The position numbers and the translations under genes were made by a program. A stretch of DNA of 64,000 nt from an uncultured Verrucomicrobiales bacterium (GTDB lineage: Bacteria > Verrucomicrobiota > Verrucomicrobiia > Verrucomicrobiales > Akkermansiaceae). The notes beneath the pieces are model-generated. The model searched no databases. It saw only the letters and a program-made list of their open reading frames with translations, and had not been told where the DNA came from. Below, in pieces: positions 9,936 to 22,798 of the stretch. Position 1 is the first letter of the stretch; each line of letters begins with the position of its first letter. The stretch covers positions 1 through 64,000 of the forward strand of contig CALDZJ010000013.1 in assembly GCA_937944055.1 (NCBI GenBank). Direction: 5' to 3'.

Positions 9936-9967
9936 CAAAAACGCTCCGGGAAACCGGGGCGTTTTTT
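9936..9967 (+). terminator. Rho-independent terminator
   Basis: AAAAACGCTCCGGGAAACCGGGGCGTTTTTT. Confidence 0.8.
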
Positions 9968-9976
9968 GCGCCTACC

Positions 9977-10609
9977 TTAGCCCATCTCCAAGACCCGATC
10001 TCCCAAAGCCCTCGCCTCAACAATAGAATGGGTCACATGCAAGGTCGTCACCTTTTCCCGCTCAATCATGGCTCGAATCATTGTCAAAACATCCTCATGT
10101 CGCGCCTCATCCAAGCCACTGAGAGCCTCATCCAGACACAACAACCTCGGCCGTAAAGCCAAGGCCCGCCCTAGAGCAACTCGTCTCGATTCCCCACCCG
10201 ACAATCCCTTCGGTAACCTCTCCAACAAATCTTCCAAACCTAATCCCACTGCCAAGCTCTCCACTCGCTCGCCCATCGCCTTCCGCTTCCATCCATGCAG
10301 CCTCGGGCCAAATGCCAGATGCTCCCGCACCGTCATCGTAGGAAATAGGACCACATCTTGAGGAACCAAGCCCACCCCTCGTCCTCCCGCCGCCAAGTTC
10401 GTAACATCCTCCCCCCCCAAATAAATTTTCCCAGCCTGCCGCCACGCCTCTCGCAAGCCACAAATCACCTCCATCACCGTCGTCTTCCCGCAGCCACTCG
10501 GCCCCATCAAGGAGAGACACTCCCCCTCCGCAATCTCCAAAGAAAAATCCCGAAGCTCAAAGGCTCCCACTCTCACTGCCAATTTCTCAAGCCTCAAAAA
10601 ACCACTCAC
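9977..10609 (-). CDS. modC: ABC transporter ATP-binding protein, ModC-like
   Basis: Walker A GPSGCGKT, signature LSGGESRRVALGRALALRPRLLCLDEALSGLD; 4-nt overlap with the permease gene. Confidence 0.75.
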   Translation of the reverse strand: MSGFLRLEKLAVRVGAFELRDFSLEIAEGECLSLMGPSGCGKTTVMEVICGLREAWRQAGKIYLGGEDVTNLAAGGRGVGLVPQDVVLFPTMTVREHLAFGPRLHGWKRKAMGERVESLAVGLGLEDLLERLPKGLSGGESRRVALGRALALRPRLLCLDEALSGLDEARHEDVLTMIRAMIEREKVTTLHVTHSIVEARALGDRVLEMG

Positions 10610-11622
10610 CGCGAACCTCCTCTCCCTAAAAAACCCCTCACCAAAAGCAAGGTCGATACCGCAATCACAACCATGATTAAGGAAAGCGCCGCCGCTCCCG
10701 CAAGATTCCCTAAATTAATCTCCAAAAAAACCGAGCTTGATAGCACCTCTGTTCTCCCTCGCGTTGCCCCCGCGAAGATCAAAATAGGCCCGAATTCTCC
10801 GAGCGCGCGAGCCCAAGCCATCGTCCCCGCCGCAATCATCCCCTTGCTCGCCAGCGGAAAAATCACCCGGGCGAAGGCCTGCCCGCGATGGCAGCCCAGA
10901 GTCATCGCCACCTCTTCATAACGCGGACTAATTTGGTCAAAGCTCGTCCTCATCGTCCGGATCGCAAAGGCCGCCGCCACCGGAAACTGAGCTAACACCA
11001 CCCCCAACGGATGAAAGGTCATCGGCACCCCCAGCTCACCCATCGCATCCTCCAGTGAGCCAGTCGCTCCCCGCCAAAACATCGCCGCCAAAGTCGCTAA
11101 AATTGCCAAACTCCCCAAAACGGCAGGAACGATCCTCCCCCTCCTCTCAGATCCCATAAAACTCAACACCGCCCCCAGAAAAAGCCCCCCTGCCAGCACC
11201 CACGCAGCTTCCGAAAGTGACACTCTATTAAAAAGAATCAGCAAGCTTAAACCCACCACCAATGGCGGAAGAAGAATCGGCACATCGATCAAGGTGTCCA
11301 AAAGTGCCCGCCCCCTAAAGCGATAGCGTGAGAGCAGATAACCCACCGGAACCGCCACCAAGACCGACAAAATCGCCGTCGCAGTGCAGGTCGCAAAGGT
11401 CAGTTTTATCGAATGCTGAATCGCCGGATCCTCTAAAACACGCCCCACCTCAGACCAAGAAACACTCAGCACATTCGCCCCTAACATTAACAAAATCAGC
11501 CCCAGATAGCTCACCACAGACAGAACTAAAAAAAGAAGAAAAGGCCACTCCGGCCTCACCTTCCAAATCTTCTGCATCTTCTGATTCGATTCGCTCATCC
11601 CCTCACTTCCTGGCCCCAGCAT
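10606..11622 (-). CDS. modB: ABC transporter permease, ModB-like
   Basis: Multi-TM protein with 'GEFGPILIFAGATRGRTEVLSSSVFLEINLGNL', typical of ModB/CysT-type permeases. Start may lie 8-15 codons downstream. Confidence 0.75.
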   Translation of the reverse strand: MLGPGSEGMSESNQKMQKIWKVRPEWPFLLFLVLSVVSYLGLILLMLGANVLSVSWSEVGRVLEDPAIQHSIKLTFATCTATAILSVLVAVPVGYLLSRYRFRGRALLDTLIDVPILLPPLVVGLSLLILFNRVSLSEAAWVLAGGLFLGAVLSFMGSERRGRIVPAVLGSLAILATLAAMFWRGATGSLEDAMGELGVPMTFHPLGVVLAQFPVAAAFAIRTMRTSFDQISPRYEEVAMTLGCHRGQAFARVIFPLASKGMIAAGTMAWARALGEFGPILIFAGATRGRTEVLSSSVFLEINLGNLAGAAALSLIMVVIAVSTLLLVRGFLGRGGSR

Positions 11623-11730
11623 CCCCTAAGCCATCCAAAAATCCAGACTCGTATTCTCCCAATTCACCTCCTCTCGTAAACGACAATTCAATTGACCACA
11701 AGGCCCCGCTCCCCTAACCCTCATCGCCTC

Positions 11731-12847
11731 ATGGAAAATGAATCCGTCGCTGACCTCCTGGCGATCGACACTGGCTCGATCGAGAGCCGCCTGTCGGAAC
11801 TCAGGAGGTATCTTTGACATCCCAGTCCTCACCGCCAAAATCTCCGAACTCGAGACCAAAGCGGAGAACCCAGACTTCTGGAACAATCAGTCCCAAGCCC
11901 GCGAAGTCCTCGCTGAGACCAAGCTCAACAAAGACAAACTGGATCCCTTCCTGAAACTCGAAGAAGACTTCGAGAACCTCACCACCGGGATCGAACTCGC
12001 CAAGGAATTCGATGACCTCGACTCCGCTCGCGAAGCCCGCGGCACCTTCGACCGCATCTTAAATGACCTCGAATCCTTCGAACTCATCGTCCTCCTCGAT
12101 GCCCCCTCAGATCCCAAAAACGCCTACCTCACCATCCAATCCGGCGCGGGCGGCACTGAAGCCTGCGACTGGGCCGCCATGCTCTACCGCATGTACACCC
12201 GCTGGGCGGAGCAAAACGATTTTAAAATCACCGTCACCGACTACCAAGAAGGTGAAGAAGCAGGCATCTCCTCCGCCTCTCTGAAAATCGACGGCCCCTT
12301 CGCCTACGGCTACCTAAAAGCAGAACGCGGCGTCCATCGCCTCGTCCGCATCTCCCCCTTTGATAGCGCCGGCAAGCGACACACCTCCTTCGCCTCCATC
12401 GATGTCACTCCTGAGATTGATGAGAACATTGTCATCGAGATTCCCGACTCCGATGTCGAAATCTCCACCGCTCGCTCCGGCGGAAGTGGCGGCCAAAATG
12501 TCAACAAAGTCGAGACCGCCGTCATCATGAAGCACCTCCCCACCGGCATCATGATCCGCTCCACCCAAGAACGCTCCCAGCTCCGCAACCGCGAAAACGC
12601 ATGGTCCATCCTCCGTGCCAAGCTCTACCAAATCGAAGAAGACAAGCAAAAGGCCGAGGCCGACCGCACCTACTCCGAAAAAGGCGAAATCGGCTGGGGC
12701 AGCCAAATCCGTTCCTACGTCTTCCAGCCTTACCAAATGGTCAAAGACCTCCGCACCGGCGAAGAAACCGGCAACATCCAAAACGTCATGGACGGAGCCA
12801 TCGACCCCTTCATCGAAGCCATGCTCCGCGGCCAAAAACGCGACTAA
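11731..12847 (+). CDS. prfB: Peptide chain release factor 2, programmed +1 frameshift (join 11731..11814, 11816..12847)
   Basis: [28 protein letters not shown] then UGA; shift to [40 protein letters not shown] slippery site; '[16 protein letters not shown]' (GGQ). Confidence 0.95.
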
Positions 12848-12863
12848 AGTTAGTTCAGAGCTA

Positions 12864-12955
12864 ACCGCAGAGACGCAGAGGTCGGGGAGTAACGCCGAGA
12901 CCTCAAAAAAACTCCGCGTCACTCCCCGACCTCCGCGCCTCCGCGCCTCTGCGGT
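12864..12955. repeat. Large imperfect inverted repeat
   Basis: ACCGCAGAG-ACGCAGAGGTCGGGGAGT pairs with ACTCCCCGACCTCCGCG(CCTCCGCG)CCTCTGCGGT; the right arm carries an extra 8-bp unit. Confidence 0.8.
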
Positions 12956-12980
12956 GAAAGGTGAAAGGTGAAAGGTGAAA
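12953..12980. repeat. Heptamer tandem repeat (GGTGAAA)x4
   Basis: Four exact adjacent copies. Confidence 0.95.
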
Positions 12981-12993
12981 AACTAGGAAGCCC

Positions 12994-14085
12994 CTACTTC
13001 CCAAAATTAATACACATCGCCGTCGGCACCTCCGCCCGATGCCCACTAAAAATCAGCTTCCCCGTCTCCTGATCAATGCGATGACTCGTCACTTCATGCG
13101 ACTTCTGCCCCGCCACCAGCAACCATTTCCCGGAAGGCGAGAGATTAATATTCCGAGGAATCCACACCTCCGCCGGAGTGGTAGCAAGTCGGGTCAAACT
13201 CCCATCTTCCGCGATTGATAAAACTGTGAGGGAGTCCCGCCCTCCTTCTGTAAGGTCACGGTTCGCAGTATAGATGAATTTGCCATCCTTCGAGACTCGG
13301 ATCTCAGAGCAGGTCATATTTTGATCCTCTGCCCCTTCCGGCAGCACCCTGATCGTCTCTTTCGCAGCCAGTTTCCCGCTTTTCTTATCCCTTAAAAAAA
13401 CAGTCACACTGAGAGTCAGCTCATTTAAAACATAAGCATGAGACCCGTCGTTCCCAAATTTCATATGGCGCGGCCCAGAGCCCGGGATCGATTTGAAAGC
13501 ACCCTGATCTGTCAACTCCCCCTGCTTATCGAAGGCGTAAAACTTCACCTCATCCATCCCTAAATCCGGCGCATAGGCGAAGCGATTATCCGGTCCAGCA
13601 TAGACCGAGTGGGCATGCGCCCGAGTTTGGCGCCTTTTATGAATGCTCGATCCCTCATGCTGCATCAAAGAAGCTAACTCCCCGATCTCTCCCCCATTCA
13701 CCGGAAAAGAGACCACCTTACCACCGCCATAATCAGCCCCAAATAGCACCCTCTCCTCGGCATCAAGACTCACATGGCAAAGCCCTCCCCCATCGTATCT
13801 CCGAACTGATAACTCGCTCAGCTTCCCGTCTTTAATCGCATAAGAAGACACCGCTCCTTTCCCGTCAGACTTATAAGTAGAAAAAATGACATCACCCGCC
13901 TTGTTCAACTCTTGGAAGCTCATTCCAGCCCCTTTCACCGCATGTTGACGCTGCGTGAGCGCTCCCGTTTCCTCATTCAGCTGAAGGGTAAATATCCCAT
14001 CCGAGCCCGACCCCACAAAAACCGTGGTCATTTCTCCATAAATCGTTCCCACAAGCGCCGTCGCAGCTAAAATCACTCTTTTCAT
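12994..14085 (-). CDS. Lactonase family beta-propeller (6-phosphogluconolactonase-like)
   Basis: 'TVFVGSGSDGIFTLQLNEETGALT', 'HSVYAGPDNRFAYAPDLGMDEV', 'GSGPRHMKFGNDGSHAYVLNEL'. Start at MKRVILAATALV. Confidence 0.85.
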   Translation of the reverse strand: MKRVILAATALVGTIYGEMTTVFVGSGSDGIFTLQLNEETGALTQRQHAVKGAGMSFQELNKAGDVIFSTYKSDGKGAVSSYAIKDGKLSELSVRRYDGGGLCHVSLDAEERVLFGADYGGGKVVSFPVNGGEIGELASLMQHEGSSIHKRRQTRAHAHSVYAGPDNRFAYAPDLGMDEVKFYAFDKQGELTDQGAFKSIPGSGPRHMKFGNDGSHAYVLNELTLSVTVFLRDKKSGKLAAKETIRVLPEGAEDQNMTCSEIRVSKDGKFIYTANRDLTEGGRDSLTVLSIAEDGSLTRLATTPAEVWIPRNINLSPSGKWLLVAGQKSHEVTSHRIDQETGKLIFSGHRAEVPTAMCINFGK

Positions 14086-14165
14086 CCCTCCCTTTAACAA
14101 ACGACCTCGCCCTCTAAAAGACAGATCCTTGCCACTTTCTTCTTTCCGCTCCATCATCCTTCTGG

Positions 14166-16874
<2,709 letters not shown>

Positions 16875-16903
16875 AACGCGATGGGCCATCCCCCCTCCAC
16901 AAA

Positions 16904-17530
16904 GTGACTATTCTCTTTCAGGACGCAGAGATCGTGGTCGTCGAGAAAGCGAGCGGCTTCCTCTCTGTCCCCGGACGAGGGCCGGAAAAAATCGACTCCG
17001 TCTCCCACCGCATCCGCAATTCAATCGCAGGCTGCATTGACCAACCGGCAGTGCACCGACTCGATATGGATACCTCCGGACTCATGGTCCTAGCACTTAC
17101 GGCAGAGGCACACCGTCACCTTTCCCGGCAATTCCAAGAACGCCAAACCGAAAAGCACTACCTCGCCCTGCTGGAAGGTGAACTCCAAGAGGAAGAAGGC
17201 CTCATACGCCTGCCCTTCCGGCTCGATGTCGAGAACCGGCCTCACCAGATCTATGATGCCATCCATGGTAAAATGGGCATCTCGCATTGGAAAAATCTCG
17301 GTATCGAGAACGGATTCACCCGCATCGCCTTCCATCCCATCACCGGACGGACACACCAACTTCGCGTCCACGCCGCTCACGAAAAAGGCCTCGGCATCCC
17401 CATCGTAGGTGATCCTCTCTACGGAAGCGGAAGCGAACCCGGCGAGCTGAAGCTTCACGCCACCGAGCTCAGCTTCACCCACCCAAACTCTGGAGAACGC
17501 CTGACCTTCAAGTCCCCAGCCCCTTTTTAA
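16904..17530 (+). CDS. RluA-family RNA pseudouridine synthase
   Basis: 'VHRLDMDTSGLMVLAL', 'ITGRTHQLRVHAAH', 'GDPLYG'. Confidence 0.9.
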   Translation: MTILFQDAEIVVVEKASGFLSVPGRGPEKIDSVSHRIRNSIAGCIDQPAVHRLDMDTSGLMVLALTAEAHRHLSRQFQERQTEKHYLALLEGELQEEEGLIRLPFRLDVENRPHQIYDAIHGKMGISHWKNLGIENGFTRIAFHPITGRTHQLRVHAAHEKGLGIPIVGDPLYGSGSEPGELKLHATELSFTHPNSGERLTFKSPAPF

Positions 17531-17680
17531 ACCTAAAACCGCCAGTTAAAATCGTGAAGGGGGAGCAGATGCTGCTTTCGCAAAAAAAACTCCCCCCCCA
17601 TGAAGCGGACTGCCCTCCACGAGGCGAGCAGCACCTGAGCCTCAGGCTCCTAGATTACTAAAGCTCTTGTGGAAAATCTT

Positions 17681-20600
17681 CTACTCAGAGCTATTAAGGA
17701 GGACTTTTAATCTCACGAAGAGTCGATCCTCCAGACCGGCAGACGGGCCCGCGCTGAAGGAAAGAGTCTCAGCTCCCTGACCGGTAAAGACCGATTCAGA
17801 TAACTGGAACAAGCCTGAACCATCTGTCCATTCCGCAAGATCAGTTGAAATCTCGATTTCAAAGGTCACATCATCCGCGGCCAGATCACGAGAGAACTCA
17901 AAGCGGATGCCGTTTTCATCAACAATCAGGCGAGGAGATGCCTCCCCGGCGAGAAAGTGATCGACCAAATCAGCTAAGCCATTGCCATCAAGATCAGCAT
18001 TCGGATCACCGCTAAATCCACGGGAATCAACTTGTCCAGGGCTCCCATCAAGCAGAGTGCTAGGGCGCCAGTTGGAGGCAAGTGACGGATCAGGCATCGA
18101 TGTAGGATTGATCAGGACCAGACTGGCCCCGAGCCCATCGGCGGCCTCAGGCCATGGCGAGCGGTCATTGTAGGTGAACTCCACAATCCGGCCTCGGGTC
18201 TCTTGTTCTAATCTTACCCTTTCGCCATCGTTGCTGAGACCGGTGAGGTTTTGGAATTCGCCAACGACGGGCAAGCCAGGACCATACTTAGCCTCAAAGG
18301 CGGCAAGGTTACGGACGACCAAGATGTGAGCGCCAGGCGCTAGCGTGCCGCTGAAATCAAATTCCACCCCGTCCACCAAGCTGACTCCACTAAGATCAAG
18401 CGTGATCGAGTCGCTGATGTTGGTGAGCTCGATAAACTCCTCACCGGAGTTTCCTACTGGGTGATAGTTCACCTCTGTGATTGCGAGATATAATTGCTCA
18501 TCAGAAGGATCAGCAGGTGAGGTCGTCTCTGTGATAAGGTTCCCAGCGGAGTTAGTAAGCATCAGCGGCTCACCAAGGTTTGAGAGATGACCTCGATAGC
18601 CATCTTGGACGAAGTGTCCCTCATTCCCGCTTGGAGAAACGGCACGAGCTCGGAAGAAGTTACTATCTGGCGAGAGGTAAAGACGACTTCCGGCACGAAT
18701 CACGGTTCCGGGGTCAAGTGTCATTTCGACTCCCCCACTGAGCTGCCAACCTGAGACATCTACCGAAAAATGATTGGGATTTATGAGCTCAATGAACTCC
18801 TCATCCTGCACCCCAGAGGCGGGATTGAAGTCGATTTCTCCAAACTGAATCATCGGAAGATCGGGCTGTGGTCCAGGAATCCCCACCCCTGATGCGACGC
18901 CTCCCTCATCCACCAATGAGACTGAAAAGAGCATATCAGAACTATTTGAGCCTCGGTTAAGCGCATGCACTGCGAGCACATTCTGACCATTCAGGAGCGA
19001 AGAGCGAAAAGGAGTGACATCGATTTCCTCGATCTCAACTGCGCGCTCATCAGTATTCTGATCGCTCGCTTCGCTATTCCAGGCGAGCGGTGAAGGCTCA
19101 TTTCTCACCGCGATTTGAGTCCCGTTCAAATAGACCGCGAACCCATCATCATACCTCACTCGGAGGCGGAGAAACTCAATTGCATCTCGATCCTCCAAAT
19201 CGAACTCATAGCGAATGTAGCAGCTATTATTTTCATTCAAGCCATCTCCATCTGTATCAATTCGCTGTGATGCCGGGATATCCGGTGAGAGCAGATCCAA
19301 GCCAATAAAGGGAGTAAAGGTCTCCGACATCGACCGCTCATAGCCCACTCCCCCCGTCCCAGTCAGCCAGGAGGAATCATCAAAGCCGACCACTTGCCAT
19401 GAATTCCCCAGTGAATCATCCAGAGGAACGAGAGCAGACACTGGAGACATTTCAGAAACGAGAACCGCGCCACTTCCCACGACTCCTCCGTGAGTGAAGC
19501 GGAGGTGGGACAGGCGACCGGGGAGATATTCATTCCTGATCCGGTTGAGCTCGCCAGCCAATGAGAGCGTTGTCCCAGAAAAGTGCGCTGACCCACCCCA
19601 CCTTTGGCGATCAATCGCCACATCGGGAGCCATCAGAGCAGTGAGTTCATCAATCCGATTAGGGTAGTAATCAGTTCCTAAGAAATCATCCGTCAAGGTT
19701 CGCAATCTCCGGAGGAACATTTCCTGAGTTTCAGGACGCGTGATCATGGCGTCGATGAGGCCATTCCACAGCCAAGTGTAGGGCACTGCCTCGGTTCCCA
19801 TAAAGGGGTGAGAGGAGTTATTCTCGGTGTCCTCAGCCGTGACAATGGTGTTTGTATTGAGCCTATTCGGGCCGAAGCTTAGATCCACATCCCAAGGCAA
19901 GATCCTCCATTCACCATTCCCCTCCGTATCTCGATAGAGATAGAAGTTCTTCACGGTCCGGTCGATGTTTTGAATCACAACATTCGTGGCAAGATTATTC
20001 ACCACGGCAGGCACATCCACGTGATCGAAGATGTATTCGCTAAGCGGTTCTCCGCTAAGCGCCATATTATCAATGAGCTCTTGAAGATCTGAGAAATCTT
20101 CCTCCCGGCGGTTCCTCTTCTCCGCCCCGAAGGTCGCTTCGCGATTGAAATTCGACTGACCTTGAATGCTGTTTGCCTTGAATTTGTAGAGCGCACCTTC
20201 GTCATCGAGATTATTTCGCCGCAAGTAATCACGGTCTGGTTGCTCTACAAAAATCGCAACGGAGAAAAAGTTTCCATTCTGCTGCACTCGGAAAGGCCTT
20301 GCGACCGAATGAGGCGACCCAGCATCACGAAACGTTTCATAGGCTAGAATGGTGCGCGAGTATGATTTATCAGTGTAAGTCGTGTTCACATTGATCTCGT
20401 CAACTCTTGGTAAATTGGGATCAAATCGGAAATCGTAACCGTTGTTAAAGTCGAATTTATAGCTCTTCTTTGGCCAACCCCGCGCGGTATCACCGCGAAT
20501 CCTCACAAACACGTTATCATAAAATTCGCCATTAAACGCGACTGAGGCACGGGTTCCGCTTCCAGTTTCAGCGGCCGCAGCGTCTTCCACAAACCAGTGC

Positions 20601-22765
20601 AAGACATCGAGTTCAGTTTGCACGTCGTCGGCAGAAACAACGGTGCCATCGTATCTCGGAGACGATGTTGGATCATTGAAAGCAGGGGCCTCTGTCTCGA
20701 TGTTTTCTGAGTCGGTGGCGATGATTCTCCAGCGGACCATGTCTCTCGGAGAGGCGACTCCCGCAGGAATCGTCGCGATATATTCTCCTGAAGCATTTAC
20801 CGTCATGGGAATCGTAATCTCATTACCGAAGTTCACTCGGTAAACTAACGATGCTGGTCCCAGAGGATTAAGCGTGCTCGTCACCAAGGCGGTCACCGTG
20901 ATCGCATCCGTATGGCTTGGGAACACAGGGCTATGGCTAATACTCGCCACGATGGGGCCCAAGCTTTCATTCGAAAGCGGATTCGGCGCTCCCGGAGAAG
21001 GATTAGAAAGATAGCCTGCAAGCCCATCCTGCGTGGTCAACTTCATCAGGTTAAGCTCCGGATCAATCAGGAAATGATTCGCTGAGTTACTGGAATTTAG
21101 CCCCTGAATCGCCAGCACATTATTACCCACCTGAAGAAGTTCGACTTGAGAACTTAGATCGAACTCCGCGAATTCTTGAGCCTCGCCATCATCTCGCTCT
21201 TCTGACGCAGTTGATCGCCAGCTCAGCCCGTTCCCTCCTTGAATTGGAGTCAGGCCATAGGCTTCCTCAGCACTCGCAGGAGAGTTGTTAATCGCTGCTG
21301 CATGAGAAGCTAGCTGGGCAGGAGTCAGAGCAACACTCCAGATAGCCGCTTCATCAATAAGCCCAGAATACTGAAAACCATTCGCGGGGGATTCATTATT
21401 TCCAAAATTCATGGCACCGCTGCCACTCGTGACAGCTTGCCACGTCGCGCTACCGACCTGCACTCCATTGAGCCAAGCGGTGATCGTTCCCGCAGCCTCA
21501 TCTCCCACGATCGCGACATGCGACCAAACATTAAGAGGGACCTCAGCCGTGCTAGAATTATTTAAGACATTAGTTGACCCATTAATGAAAAGGTCTGAGC
21601 CATTGTTGGAGCCTCGGAAGGTCCAGTGCCACTGGTTGCCACCATCTCCCCACTTCGTCCAAAAGCGATCCCACTCGCCGGTATTTCCTGAATCAGGCCT
21701 GACAAAGGCCTCAAGGGTCCAGCTAGAGGCAAGGTCAAGATCATCTGAATCACTGGTCCGCAACCTCTGAAAGCCACCTGAACTAATTCGCACCGCTTGC
21801 CCAACGATGCCTGGCTCATAGGTCCCCACTCCGAAGGGAGTGAGCGTATCAGTCGCAACACCCGAGCCATTCGTATATTCATCGGCATCATCATCGAGGT
21901 CACCATCGAAGTCATAGTACGTAACCAGTCCACTCTCTGGAGCCCTCCCACCACCTTCAACGAAATTCGCACGAGCGATTTCTTCACCATTTAAATAAGC
22001 AATAAAACCGTCATCGTAGCGCATCCGGAGACTGGCTCCATCGACATCCTCTAAACGATCGATCGTGAAATTACTCCGTATGTAAGCGCTAGAATTCACG
22101 TTCAGCATCGACGCGGTGAGATCCCCTCCACCCCCAATAAAACTAGAATAATCTGCGCCGAAGCCCACACCAGCTGAAGCTGGGTTCCAAGTCTCACCTC
22201 TTGAACCCTCCACGTAACTCGGATCCCACCAATCTTGGCCTAATGCTGGCCCAGTCGTCAGATCGGGAACAATCACAGAGGTGGCGGCACCCTGCTCCAG
22301 AGCTGGCGTGCTCTCTTGTGAGAAACTAGTCCCGTAACCCACATCCGCAATCTGTTGCGGATAGGAAGGGGAAAAGCTCGTCGTCGTCGTGCTCCCATTC
22401 GGCATCACGAGGGCGAGAAATTCTCCTCCACCAGAGAGCTTGAAATTTGTGTGTAACTCAGTCTCCGGGTCGATCCGGTCCTTGTTAGAGGCGAAAACCA
22501 CCAAAAAACTCCCAGGCTCCAAGGTGACCGCAGGAAAAGTCCACTTCGTTAAATCACTCGCATCATCAGTCAAATGCCAGCCTCCCAAATTTACCGGAGT
22601 TGCATCTGGGTTATGAATTTCGATCCAATCTGAAAATTCACCCTCCGAGTCAGCGAGGGTCGATCCATTAACCGCCATAAATTCACTGATCACTGGACTC
22701 GCTAGACCAGCTTGAAATGTGAGCAAAGTTGCAAGAAGGGGAAGAGAAGGATTATGGCGTATCAT
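17681..22765 (-). CDS. Secreted giant: lamin-tail domains, LamG, CotH kinase-like domain
   Basis: 1694 aa. Repeated 'F.EW/FIELxN......DLSGW.L' lamin-tail pattern, LamG module, CotH-like '...WRILPWDVDLSFG', signal peptide. Confidence 0.85.
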   Translation of the reverse strand: MIRHNPSLPLLATLLTFQAGLASPVISEFMAVNGSTLADSEGEFSDWIEIHNPDATPVNLGGWHLTDDASDLTKWTFPAVTLEPGSFLVVFASNKDRIDPETELHTNFKLSGGGEFLALVMPNGSTTTTSFSPSYPQQIADVGYGTSFSQESTPALEQGAATSVIVPDLTTGPALGQDWWDPSYVEGSRGETWNPASAGVGFGADYSSFIGGGGDLTASMLNVNSSAYIRSNFTIDRLEDVDGASLRMRYDDGFIAYLNGEEIARANFVEGGGRAPESGLVTYYDFDGDLDDDADEYTNGSGVATDTLTPFGVGTYEPGIVGQAVRISSGGFQRLRTSDSDDLDLASSWTLEAFVRPDSGNTGEWDRFWTKWGDGGNQWHWTFRGSNNGSDLFINGSTNVLNNSSTAEVPLNVWSHVAIVGDEAAGTITAWLNGVQVGSATWQAVTSGSGAMNFGNNESPANGFQYSGLIDEAAIWSVALTPAQLASHAAAINNSPASAEEAYGLTPIQGGNGLSWRSTASEERDDGEAQEFAEFDLSSQVELLQVGNNVLAIQGLNSSNSANHFLIDPELNLMKLTTQDGLAGYLSNPSPGAPNPLSNESLGPIVASISHSPVFPSHTDAITVTALVTSTLNPLGPASLVYRVNFGNEITIPMTVNASGEYIATIPAGVASPRDMVRWRIIATDSENIETEAPAFNDPTSSPRYDGTVVSADDVQTELDVLHWFVEDAAAAETGSGTRASVAFNGEFYDNVFVRIRGDTARGWPKKSYKFDFNNGYDFRFDPNLPRVDEINVNTTYTDKSYSRTILAYETFRDAGSPHSVARPFRVQQNGNFFSVAIFVEQPDRDYLRRNNLDDEGALYKFKANSIQGQSNFNREATFGAEKRNRREEDFSDLQELIDNMALSGEPLSEYIFDHVDVPAVVNNLATNVVIQNIDRTVKNFYLYRDTEGNGEWRILPWDVDLSFGPNRLNTNTIVTAEDTENNSSHPFMGTEAVPYTWLWNGLIDAMITRPETQEMFLRRLRTLTDDFLGTDYYPNRIDELTALMAPDVAIDRQRWGGSAHFSGTTLSLAGELNRIRNEYLPGRLSHLRFTHGGVVGSGAVLVSEMSPVSALVPLDDSLGNSWQVVGFDDSSWLTGTGGVGYERSMSETFTPFIGLDLLSPDIPASQRIDTDGDGLNENNSCYIRYEFDLEDRDAIEFLRLRVRYDDGFAVYLNGTQIAVRNEPSPLAWNSEASDQNTDERAVEIEEIDVTPFRSSLLNGQNVLAVHALNRGSNSSDMLFSVSLVDEGGVASGVGIPGPQPDLPMIQFGEIDFNPASGVQDEEFIELINPNHFSVDVSGWQLSGGVEMTLDPGTVIRAGSRLYLSPDSNFFRARAVSPSGNEGHFVQDGYRGHLSNLGEPLMLTNSAGNLITETTSPADPSDEQLYLAITEVNYHPVGNSGEEFIELTNISDSITLDLSGVSLVDGVEFDFSGTLAPGAHILVVRNLAAFEAKYGPGLPVVGEFQNLTGLSNDGERVRLEQETRGRIVEFTYNDRSPWPEAADGLGASLVLINPTSMPDPSLASNWRPSTLLDGSPGQVDSRGFSGDPNADLDGNGLADLVDHFLAGEASPRLIVDENGIRFEFSRDLAADDVTFEIEISTDLAEWTDGSGLFQLSESVFTGQGAETLSFSAGPSAGLEDRLFVRLKVLLNSSE

Positions 22766-22798
22766 AAGTATCTATATTAGAGAAATTGGGGGTTTTTG

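Noticed and set aside
11738-11815. Track start [26 protein letters not shown] for prfB
   Set aside because: Out-of-frame translation of the leader; the true N-terminus is in the other frame before the programmed shift.
12314-12922. 202-aa minus-strand ORF over prfB
   Set aside because: Antisense shadow of prfB; low-complexity Asp/Gly/Ala composition typical of GC-rich shadow frames.
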